This document shows positions 1 through 5,810 of a DNA stretch of 7,467 bases, in pieces. A program made the translations under genes and the position numbers. Under the pieces are notes generated by a model. It saw only the letters and a program-made list of their open reading frames with translations, searched no databases and had not been told where the DNA came from. Source of the stretch: RGIG426 sp045643425. Lineage in GTDB: Bacteria; Bacillota; Clostridia; Oscillospirales; Acutalibacteraceae. The stretch is taken from contig JAZUKW010000018.1 in assembly GCA_045643425.1 (NCBI GenBank), forward strand, positions 1 through 7,467. Direction: 5' to 3'. How positions within the stretch are numbered: the first letter of the stretch is position 1; each line of letters opens with the position of its first letter.

Positions 1-1381
1 CGAGAATGGCTTTCGCGTCCGCAACGCTTACCGATTCGGGCAGCTCCGCAGTCGGGACGTAGGTCTCGTCAAAGAAGAACGCGGTGTATTCCGGCGCGTC
101 GCTCCATTTGGCCATATCCTTGCGCGGCTTCGGTTTGTCGCGGTCGATAGCGAAGATGTTTTTCGTGAGCTCGCGGTCGCGGTCGAGCAGCGCGAAGAAA
201 TCTTTGTCGTATTCCTCCGCCCACGCGAGCACCGCGGCGGTCACGTCGTCGGCGGACATCACCGCGATGACGTTTTTCGACACGTCGTTCATCTTGTTAA
301 GATCGAACAGCGCGCCGGACACGCTCATTTTCTTGATGTTGAACGGGAAGGTGCGGCGGTCGGCGGTCGGATTGGCTTTGCGCCATTGCTCGAACTCGCT
401 GCTCGCGATCGTCATCAAATATTCGAGCACGCTCGCCGCCGGATAGCCCTGCTCGGCATAAAAGTGCATCGCGGCTTGCGGATCTTTGCGCTTCGACAGC
501 TTGCGCTTGTGGCCGTCTTCCTCCACCATAATAGGACTGATGTGGGCATATTTCGGCGCTTTGAAGTTGAGCAGGCGGAACAGCTGCAAATGCTTCGGCA
601 CGCTCGACAGCCACTCGTCGCCGCGGATAACGTGGGTGGTGCGCATCAGGTGATCGTCCACCGCGTGGGCAAAGTGGTAGGTCGGCACGCCGTCGGATTT
701 GAGCAGAACGAAATCCTCGTCGTTTTCCGGCATCTCGATGTGGCCCTTGATCATATCGTCAAACTTGACGCGGCGCTCCTCGTCACCGTCCGAGCGCAGA
801 CGCACGACGTACGGCTCACCCGCCTGCAGCTTCGCGAGCGCTTCGTCCGCCGACAGCTTGCGGCAGGGCGCGAAGTCGCCGTAGTAGCCGGTGCGGAGTT
901 TTTGCGCCTCTTGCTGTTCGCGGGTTTTGGCGTTCTCCTCCGGCTTGCAGAAGCACGGATACGCCCGCTCGTTTTCGACCAGCCACTTAACGTAGGTGTG
1001 GTAGATCTCGACGCGCTCCGACTGCACGTAAGAGCCGTAGTCACCGGTCACTTTTCCGGGCGCAACGAAGCCCTCGTCGATCGGAAGACCAAAGCGGTTG
1101 AGCGAGGCGAGAATATCGTCGGCGCCGCCCTCGACCTCGCGCTTTTTGTCGGTATCCTCCAAGCGGAAATAGAAAAGCCCTTTCGAGGCATCCGCCGTCA
1201 AGCGGTCGATGAGCGCGGAATAGAACACGCCTAAATGCAAATACCCCGTCGGCGACGGCGCCACACGCGTCACGCGCGCGCCCTCCGCCAAATTGCGGGG
1301 CGGATACATGGTTTCATAATCTTCGGGCGTGCGGGTCACGTCGGGAAACAGCACCGCCGCCACGTCTTTCCAAGTTGCCAT
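1..1381 (-). CDS. gltX: Glutamyl-tRNA synthetase (glutamate--tRNA ligase), C-terminus cut by window edge
   Basis: Class I aminoacyl-tRNA synthetase that charges tRNA(Glu) with glutamate using ATP in the cytoplasm. The frame is open from ATG 1381-1379 to the left edge, giving 460 visible residues. The Rossmann-fold start motif APSPTG is followed by HLGV (residues 49-52), the counterpart of HIGH. KLSKR (residues 294-298), the counterpart of KMSKS, sits inside GHKRKLSKRKDP. The block RLEDTDKKREVEGG (residues 73-86) is typical of GluRS. C143, C145 and C173 lie where some GluRS carry zinc ligands, but binding is not proven. About 36 residues precede the RVAPSPTG block, which begins near residue 2 in E. 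coli GluRS; from memory this extension occurs in clostridial GluRS. Expected full length is roughly 480-560 residues, so part of the C-terminal anticodon-binding region is missing. A GAAGGA ribosome binding site (1390-1395) lies 8 bases before the ATG. Whether it also charges tRNA(Gln) cannot be told. Identification is firm. Confidence 0.96.
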   Translation of the reverse strand, partial: MATWKDVAAVLFPDVTRTPEDYETMYPPRNLAEGARVTRVAPSPTGYLHLGVFYSALIDRLTADASKGLFYFRLEDTDKKREVEGGADDILASLNRFGLPIDEGFVAPGKVTGDYGSYVQSERVEIYHTYVKWLVENERAYPCFCKPEENAKTREQQEAQKLRTGYYGDFAPCRKLSADEALAKLQAGEPYVVRLRSDGDEERRVKFDDMIKGHIEMPENDEDFVLLKSDGVPTYHFAHAVDDHLMRTTHVIRGDEWLSSVPKHLQLFRLLNFKAPKYAHISPIMVEEDGHKRKLSKRKDPQAAMHFYAEQGYPAASVLEYLMTIASSEFEQWRKANPTADRRTFPFNIKKMSVSGALFDLNKMNDVSKNVIAVMSADDVTAAVLAWAEEYDKDFFALLDRDRELTKNIFAIDRDKPKPRKDMAKWSDAPEYTAFFFDETYVPTAELPESVSVADAKAIL

Positions 1382-1429
1382 AATCACAGTCCTTCATTTC
1401 TTGAAAAATCTATAAAATACCAATTGTTT

Positions 1430-1459
1430 ATTTTACCCTATCACGAGCGGGTTTGTCAA
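1430..1459 (-). promoter_or_regulatory. Sigma-A type promoter for gltX
   Basis: Read on the minus strand, a perfect -35 TTGACA (1454-1459) and a -10 TAAAAT (1430-1435, 5 of 6 consensus) are separated by 18 bases. Transcription would start near 1423 and leave a leader of about 40 bases before gltX. That leader is far too short for a T-box riboswitch. The promoter begins 16 bases past the ABC-F stop codon, so gltX can be expressed independently of the upstream gene even though no clear terminator separates them. Confidence 0.75.
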
Positions 1460-1475
1460 CGCTTTGCGAAAAATT

Positions 1476-3383
1476 TTAGGAAAGATCTGCCAACTGCTCC
1501 GAAGCGGTCGCCCACTCGTCGGTCATCTCGTCGATCTGCACGCGCAGCGCCGCCTGCTGTTCCGACAGCTCCGACAGCCGCACGTAATCGGACAACACGT
1601 CGGGGCTCGCCGCCTCTTCCTCTAGTCGCGTCAGCTCCGCTTCGGCGGCGGCGATCTCTTTTTCGAGCTTTTCCACCCGCTTTTGCAGGCGGGACAGCTC
1701 CTTGAGCGGTGTCGTAAAGCCCTTTTTTCCGCCTTTGTCGGATTTTGCCGCAACCGGCTTGTCAGCGGGCATTTCCTCCCGCTCGCGCAGCGTCTGCTCG
1801 TATTCGTCGTAGCCGAACGGATAGACGTTCACGCCCTCGTCGAACACGATCAGGCGATCGGCGCACTTTTTCACAAAATAGCGGTCGTGAGAGACGAACA
1901 CGATCGTTCCCGCATATTCCGACAGCATATTTTCGAGCGTCTCTTTGCCGACGATGTCCATGTGGTTGGTCGGCTCGTCCAAAATCAGCACGTTCGGGCG
2001 CCGCCGCAAAATTTTGCACAGCGCCAAGCGCACCCGCTCGCCGCCCGAAAGCGCATCGAGCGGTTTAAACACGTCGTCGCCGCAAAATTGGAACGCGCCG
2101 AGCGCGGTACGCGCCTGCGACTGAAGCATCTGCGGGAACTCCGCACAAAAATCATCGAGCACCGTTTGGGTGCCGCCACGCAGAGCTTGCTGCTGATCAA
2201 AATAGCCGATCTTCGCCCGCACGCCGAATTCATAGCGGCCGGAAAGCGGCTCGATCTCGCCGACAAGCGTTTTGAGCAGTGTCGATTTGCCGATACCGTT
2301 TTTTCCGATAACACCCACCTTTTCGCCGCGCATCACCTCGAAATCGAGTGTCGCGAGCGCGCGGTCGTAACCGATCGTCAGGTCGGTGACAGACAGCACC
2401 TTTTTCACGCTGTCCTCCTCCGGCTGAAACTCCGCGTGGAAGGTGCGCAAATCATAGCGGTCGGGCGCGTCGATTTTCACCATGCGCTCGATTTGTTTCA
2501 GCTTCGACTGCGCCATTGCCGCCTTGGTCGGCTTATAGCGAAAGCGCTCGACAAGTCGCGTCAGCCGCGCGATCTCCGCTTGCTGCGCGGCGTAATCCTT
2601 GCATTGTTTTTGGTAATTCTCGCGCTTTTGCTTCTCGAACGTGGCGTAGTTGCCGGCGTATCGCTTCGTCTCGCCGTACTCGATCTCATACACAACCCCC
2701 ACGATTTTGTCTAAAAACATACGGTCGTGGGACACGACCACCACCGCCGAGCGGTAGTGCTGTAAATAGTCCTCGAGCCAACGGATCGTCTCAATATCCA
2801 AATGGTTGGTCGGCTCGTCTAAAAGCAAAATGTCCGGCTTGCTCAAAAGCAGCTTGCAAAACGCGATACGGGTGCGCTGACCGCCGGAAAACTCTCGCAG
2901 TCGCTTTTCTTTATCTTGCTCGGTAAAGCCGAACTTTTTGAGCATCGTCTCGTATTCTTTTTTGTAGGTATAACCGTCGCGGCGTTCGTATTCCTCGTGC
3001 AGCTCGCTGTATTCCGCGAGCATCGCCTCGGTCGGCGCTTCGGCCATTTGCGCCTCCAGCTCTTTGAGCCGCGCCTCGATGTTAAGCAGCGGCGCAAACA
3101 CGGATTTGACCTCTTCCAAAAGCGTGACGCTCTCGTCCTCGAAATCCGTTTGGCGCATATAGCCGACGGTCGGCTCACCCGCATGGGTGACGGAAAATGC
3201 TTCCTCGCCCGTTCCCTGCTCCATCTCGAACTCGCCCAAAATCGCGCGCAGCAGCGTCGTTTTGCCGCATCCGTTGCGGCCGACGACGGCGATTTTTTCG
3301 CGGTCGCGGATCTCAAAATCCACCCGCTCCAAAATAGTTTCGGCGCCGCGCGACACGGCTCCGTTGACGATCTTATAAAACAC
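1476..3383 (-). CDS. ABC-F family ATPase (twin ATP-binding cassettes, no membrane domain)
   Basis: Soluble tandem ABC ATPase of the ABC-F family. Characterised members bind the ribosomal E site and modulate translation or relieve stalling, and some give resistance to ribosome-targeting antibiotics. From GTG 3383 it is 635 residues. Cassette 1: Walker A GRNGCGKT (35-42), signature SGGQ (166-169), Walker B ending D189-E190 followed by PTNHLD, and a switch His in SHD (218-220). The helical inter-cassette linker is about 247-325. Cassette 2: Walker A GKNGIGKST (360-368), signature SGGE (446-449), Walker B D469-E470, SHD (498-500). No transmembrane segments are seen. The tail (about 560-632) is a charged heptad-like coiled coil, as in Uup/YdiF-type members. 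Start choice: an in-frame ATG at 3407 lies upstream of the strong Shine-Dalgarno site and only 8 bases from the -10 box, so the GTG at 3383 is preferred; the protein then begins MFYKIVNGA, as is usual for this family. The ABC-F subgroup is unresolved. A resistance role cannot be claimed. Confidence 0.93.
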   Translation of the reverse strand: MFYKIVNGAVSRGAETILERVDFEIRDREKIAVVGRNGCGKTTLLRAILGEFEMEQGTGEEAFSVTHAGEPTVGYMRQTDFEDESVTLLEEVKSVFAPLLNIEARLKELEAQMAEAPTEAMLAEYSELHEEYERRDGYTYKKEYETMLKKFGFTEQDKEKRLREFSGGQRTRIAFCKLLLSKPDILLLDEPTNHLDIETIRWLEDYLQHYRSAVVVVSHDRMFLDKIVGVVYEIEYGETKRYAGNYATFEKQKRENYQKQCKDYAAQQAEIARLTRLVERFRYKPTKAAMAQSKLKQIERMVKIDAPDRYDLRTFHAEFQPEEDSVKKVLSVTDLTIGYDRALATLDFEVMRGEKVGVIGKNGIGKSTLLKTLVGEIEPLSGRYEFGVRAKIGYFDQQQALRGGTQTVLDDFCAEFPQMLQSQARTALGAFQFCGDDVFKPLDALSGGERVRLALCKILRRRPNVLILDEPTNHMDIVGKETLENMLSEYAGTIVFVSHDRYFVKKCADRLIVFDEGVNVYPFGYDEYEQTLREREEMPADKPVAAKSDKGGKKGFTTPLKELSRLQKRVEKLEKEIAAAEAELTRLEEEAASPDVLSDYVRLSELSEQQAALRVQIDEMTDEWATASEQLADLS

Positions 3384-3390
3384 ACGCGGC

Positions 3391-3399
3391 ACCTCCTTT
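3391..3399 (-). promoter_or_regulatory. Strong ribosome binding site that sets the ABC-F start
   Basis: AAAGGAGGT on the minus strand is a near-perfect match to the 16S anti-Shine-Dalgarno. Eight bases separate GGAGG from the GTG at 3383-3381. The alternative ATG at 3407-3405 lies upstream of this site and has no room for its own, so translation should begin at the GTG. Confidence 0.85.
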
Positions 3400-3415
3400 G
3401 TTCGCATACCCGTCT

Positions 3416-3444
3416 ATTATATCGCACCCGCGCGCGATTTGCAA
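3416..3444 (-). promoter_or_regulatory. Promoter for the ABC-F gene
   Basis: On the minus strand a perfect -10 TATAAT (3416-3421) is preceded, with a 17-base spacer, by TTGCAA (3439-3444, 4 of 6 match to TTGACA). Transcription would start close to 3409, giving a short leader of about 25 bases to the GTG. No attenuator or upstream peptide fits in this leader, unlike many inducible antibiotic-resistance ABC-F genes. This points towards constitutive expression, which is an inference. Confidence 0.7.
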
Positions 3445-3479
3445 GTAGCTGACTCGGAAAATCAGACATATAGTGGGTT

Positions 3480-3486
3480 GAGGTGA
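3480..3486 (+). promoter_or_regulatory. Ribosome binding site that sets the ZIP transporter start
   Basis: GAGGTGA matches the anti-Shine-Dalgarno over 7 bases. Eight bases separate GAGG from GTG 3492-3494. An in-frame GTG at 3483-3485 lies within this site itself and so is unlikely to be the start. Confidence 0.7.
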
Positions 3487-3491
3487 TTCGT

Positions 3492-4286
3492 GTGGACAAT
3501 CCGGTTTTATGGGCGCTTTTTGCCACGCTCGTCACGTGGGGTGTTACCGCTCTCGGCGCGGGCATGGTGTTGTTTTTCAAAAAAGCCGACGAAAAGTGGC
3601 TCAATCTGACACTCGGCTTTGCGGCAGGCGTGATGATCGCCGCCTCGTTTTGGTCGCTTTTAGACCCCGCGATCGACAAGGCGAAGGAGACGCTCGTCAC
3701 TCCCGCGTGGCTCGTCGCCACCGTGGGCTTCTTATGCGGCGCGGTCTTTTTGTGGGCGAGCGACAAGGCGGTGCGTGCCTGCCGCAAGCAGGCGGACAAG
3801 GGCGGCGGCGACCGCGTGTCGCGGATGGTGCTTTTGGTGCTTTCCATCACGCTGCATAACGTGCCCGAGGGCGCGGCGGTCGGTGTCGCATTCGGGGCGC
3901 TTGCCAAGGGCGCCAGCCCCGAAGCGGTGGCGGGTGCGGTCACGCTGGCGCTCGGTATCGCGCTGCAAAACTTTCCCGAGGGCGCGGCGGTGTCTCTCCC
4001 GCTTTTTCGCGAGGGGTGCGGGCGGTGGAAGAGCTTTGCCGTCGGGCAGGCATCGGGAATGGTCGAACCGATCGCGGGTGTTGTCGGCGCGCTGCTCGTC
4101 ACGAAAGTGACCGCCGTTCTCCCCTATGCGCTCGCGTTCGCGGCGGGCGCGATGATTTTGGTCGCGGTACACGAGCTCATTCCCGAATGCCAGCAAAACC
4201 AAAGCGCACACCCGTATTTTGCGACCGCGGGCATCGTCGGCGGCTTTGCGCTGATGATGCTTTTAGACGTAGCACTCGGTGGATAA
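3492..4286 (+). CDS. ZIP family metal ion transporter, GufA-like
   Basis: Integral membrane permease of the ZIP family. Relatives move zinc and other divalent metals (iron, manganese and others) into the cytoplasm. From GTG 3492 it is 264 residues with about 8 hydrophobic segments and a loop rich in charged residues and glycine near residues 95-112. Diagnostic metal-site motifs are visible: HNVPEG (122-127) in segment 4 and QNFPEG (159-164) in segment 5. GQASGMVEPIAG (185-196) lies in segment 6 and HELIPE (227-232) in segment 7. The HN-PEG / QN-PEG pairing is typical of the GufA/ZIP11 branch rather than ZupT, which has His in both. The alternative GTG at 3483 would add three residues but sits in the ribosome binding site. 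The gene is divergent from the ABC-F gene and 68 bases upstream of an NSS transporter. No Zur- or Fur-like operator was recognised, so the metal cannot be named. Family assignment is firm. Confidence 0.93.
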   Translation: MDNPVLWALFATLVTWGVTALGAGMVLFFKKADEKWLNLTLGFAAGVMIAASFWSLLDPAIDKAKETLVTPAWLVATVGFLCGAVFLWASDKAVRACRKQADKGGGDRVSRMVLLVLSITLHNVPEGAAVGVAFGALAKGASPEAVAGAVTLALGIALQNFPEGAAVSLPLFREGCGRWKSFAVGQASGMVEPIAGVVGALLVTKVTAVLPYALAFAAGAMILVAVHELIPECQQNQSAHPYFATAGIVGGFALMMLLDVALGG

Positions 4287-4292
4287 GCCCGC

Positions 4293-4322
4293 TTGCATTT
4301 TTCTGCGAAATGTGGTTAAATA
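4293..4322 (+). promoter_or_regulatory. Possible promoter for the NSS transporter
   Basis: TTGCAT (4293-4298) and TAAATA (4317-4322) are 18 bases apart in the AT-rich gap after the ZIP stop codon. Each matches 4 of 6 consensus bases. The local drop in GC relative to both flanking genes supports a regulatory role, but the gene could also be read through from the ZIP gene, since no terminator is seen between them. Confidence 0.35.
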
Positions 4323-4337
4323 ATAAAGCAAGAAATA

Positions 4338-4344
4338 AAAAGGA
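4338..4344 (+). promoter_or_regulatory. Ribosome binding site for the NSS transporter
   Basis: AAAAGGA ends 10 bases before ATG 4355. An in-frame upstream ATG at 4310 has no purine-rich site before it and would add 15 polar residues not expected in the family, so ATG 4355 is chosen. Confidence 0.6.
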
Positions 4345-4354
4345 TGTTGAGACT

Positions 4355-5695
4355 ATGGATAACCGCGAAAAATTAAGCAGTCGCTTAGGCTTTATTTTGC
4401 TCAGCGCCGGCTGCGCCATCGGCTGCGGCAACGTGTGGAAATTCCCGTGGATGGTGGGGCAAAACGGCGGCGGCGGATTTGTGCTGCTCTATATCATCTT
4501 CCTGTTGATTTTGGGACTTCCCGTGATGGTGGCGGAATTCTCGATGGGTCGCGCGGCGCAGGCAAGCCCCGTAAAGATGTATCAGAAGCTCGAAAAGCCC
4601 GGCGCCAAATGGCACATCCACGGTGGCTTTGCGCTGCTCGGCAACGTCTGCCTTATGGCATTTTACAGCGTGGTCACCGGCTGGATGCTCTATTATTTCC
4701 TCAAGTTCGCATTCGGAATGACCGCCGACATCGGCTTTGAAAGGATGATCCAAAACCCCGTTGTCAACGTGGTGTTTTTGGCGGTCACCGTCATCCTCTG
4801 CTTCGGGATTTTGTGCTTCAACATCCAAGGCGGGCTCGAACGCATCACCAAAGTGGTAATGATTTTCCTGCTGGGGCTGATGGTCGTGCTCGCGGTGCGC
4901 AGCGTGCTTCTCCCCGGTGCGGCGGAGGGGATGAAATTCTACCTCCTCCCCGATTTTAAGAAAATCACCGGCGACACCGTCGTTGCCGCGATGAACCAGG
5001 CGTTCTTTACGCTGAGCCTCGGCATCGGTGCTATGGCGATCTTCGGCAGTTATATCGACAAAGGCCGTTCGCTCCTCGGCGAATCGATCAACATTATCGC
5101 ACTCGACACCTTTGTGGCGATCATGGCGGGATTTATCATCTTCCCCTCCTGCTTCACCTACGGCGTGGAGGTCAACTCCGGCCCGTCGCTTTTGTTCGAC
5201 ACGATGGCGACCGTCTTCACCAATATGGAGGGCGGGCGCGTGTGGGGCGCTTTGTTCTTCCTGTTTATGACGTTTGCGGCGCTGTCTACCGCCCTCGCGG
5301 TGTATGAAAACATCCTCGCCTGCACGCGGGAGCTGACCGGCTGGAGCCGCAAAAAAGGCGCACTTATCTGCGGTACGGCAATGTTCCTCGTCGCCTTGAC
5401 CACCGCCCTCGGTTACAGTCTGTGGCCGTTCCACCCGTTCGGGCCGGACAGCGCGTGGCTCGATTTTTGGGACTTCATCGTATCCTACAACCTGCTGCCG
5501 ATCGGCTCGATCCTCTTTATAGCGTTTTGCTGTAACAAGCACTACGGCTGGGGCTTCGACAACTTTATGCGCGAGGCCAACGCCGGCGAAGGGCCGAAGA
5601 TAAAGCCGTGGATGAAACCGATTTTCGCGATACTCGTTCCCGGATGCGTGCTGTTTTTGTACGTGTACGGACTGTTTACGTTCAATTGGAAATAA
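4355..5695 (+). CDS. Sodium:neurotransmitter symporter (NSS/SNF) family transporter
   Basis: Sodium-driven symporter of the LeuT fold in the cytoplasmic membrane. Bacterial relatives take up amino acids or related amines; the substrate cannot be read from sequence. It is 446 residues with 11 hydrophobic segments, like the 11-segment bacterial members Tyt1 and MhsT rather than 12-segment LeuT. Segment 1 carries GCAIGCGN (19-26), aligning with the LeuT sodium and substrate loop, followed by WKFPW and the NGGG turn. Segment 6 has AFFTLSLGIG, in which T219 matches LeuT T254 and S221 matches S256. Segment 8 has AALST in the sodium-2 position. R4, in REKLSSR, fits the conserved N-terminal gate arginine. 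In segment 7, D251 occupies the place of LeuT N286, an acidic residue that may make transport chloride-independent. The gene starts 68 bases after the ZIP gene and ends directly at an A-tract and hairpin. It is the last chromosome-like gene before the mobile-element DNA. Confidence 0.95.
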   Translation: MDNREKLSSRLGFILLSAGCAIGCGNVWKFPWMVGQNGGGGFVLLYIIFLLILGLPVMVAEFSMGRAAQASPVKMYQKLEKPGAKWHIHGGFALLGNVCLMAFYSVVTGWMLYYFLKFAFGMTADIGFERMIQNPVVNVVFLAVTVILCFGILCFNIQGGLERITKVVMIFLLGLMVVLAVRSVLLPGAAEGMKFYLLPDFKKITGDTVVAAMNQAFFTLSLGIGAMAIFGSYIDKGRSLLGESINIIALDTFVAIMAGFIIFPSCFTYGVEVNSGPSLLFDTMATVFTNMEGGRVWGALFFLFMTFAALSTALAVYENILACTRELTGWSRKKGALICGTAMFLVALTTALGYSLWPFHPFGPDSAWLDFWDFIVSYNLLPIGSILFIAFCCNKHYGWGFDNFMREANAGEGPKIKPWMKPIFAILVPGCVLFLYVYGLFTFNWK

Positions 5696-5745
5696 AAAAA
5701 TCCCGCCGAGGGGGCACCCTACGTAAGGAAGGTGCCCCAACGGGA
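5694..5745. terminator. Intrinsic terminator hairpin between convergent genes, with its U-tract only on the minus strand
   Basis: An inner stem GGGGCACC (5711-5718) pairs with GGTGCCCC (5731-5738) around a 12-base loop. An outer stem TCCCG (5701-5705) pairs with CGGGA (5741-5745), with an asymmetric internal loop between them. A run of seven A (5694-5700) precedes it. On the minus strand the hairpin is therefore followed by seven T, a good terminator for the recombinase transcript. On the plus strand it is followed by GGGCCTTTG, so it is a weaker terminator for the NSS gene that lies directly upstream. Confidence 0.75.
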
Positions 5746-5783
5746 GGGCCTTTGTATCAAATCTTAATAATTGTTTTTGTGAG

Positions 5784-5810
5784 ACGGCATAGCCATTATG
5801 GTTATGCCGT
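5784..5810. terminator. Perfect-stem hairpin overlapping the recombinase stop codon
   Basis: A 27-base inverted repeat: ACGGCATAGCCA (5784-5795) pairs with TGGTTATGCCGT (5799-5810), a 12-base-pair stem with one G-T pair and a 3-base loop. On the plus strand it is followed by TTTTGCTTT, so it could stop readthrough from the chromosome into the element. On the minus strand no T-run follows. The recombinase stop codon (5804-5802) lies in the stem. It could act as a terminator, an mRNA 3'-end stabiliser or part of the element's end; the choice is not settled. Confidence 0.5.

Noticed and set aside
386..1234. 282-codon open frame on the plus strand
   Set aside because: Lies antisense within gltX, is rich in Arg/His/Val, has no recognisable domain, and is expected from high-GC third positions of the opposite strand.
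1382..1475. T-box riboswitch upstream of gltX
   Set aside because: The leader from the predicted start site is only about 40 bases and shows no specifier stem, T-box sequence or terminator hairpin.
1683..2714. 343-codon open frame on the plus strand
   Set aside because: Complete antisense shadow of the ABC-F coding region; composition skewed to Arg, Leu and His with no family resemblance.
3469..3474. TATAGT as a -10 element for the ZIP gene
   Set aside because: The start of transcription would fall inside the ribosome binding site and no -35 match lies at 16-18 bases upstream.
2843..4102. 419-codon open frame on the minus strand
   Set aside because: Spans the divergent promoter region, overlaps the ZIP gene antisense and the ABC-F gene in another frame; low-complexity Ser/Arg/Pro/Ala composition.
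4016..4354. N-terminal extension of the NSS frame by 113 codons
   Set aside because: The frame is open upstream by chance through the ZIP gene; ribosome binding site and LeuT-like N-terminus support ATG 4355.
4385..5740. 451-codon open frame on the minus strand
   Set aside because: Antisense to the NSS transporter along nearly its full length; His, Glu and Arg-rich with no domain; ends are set by chance stops.
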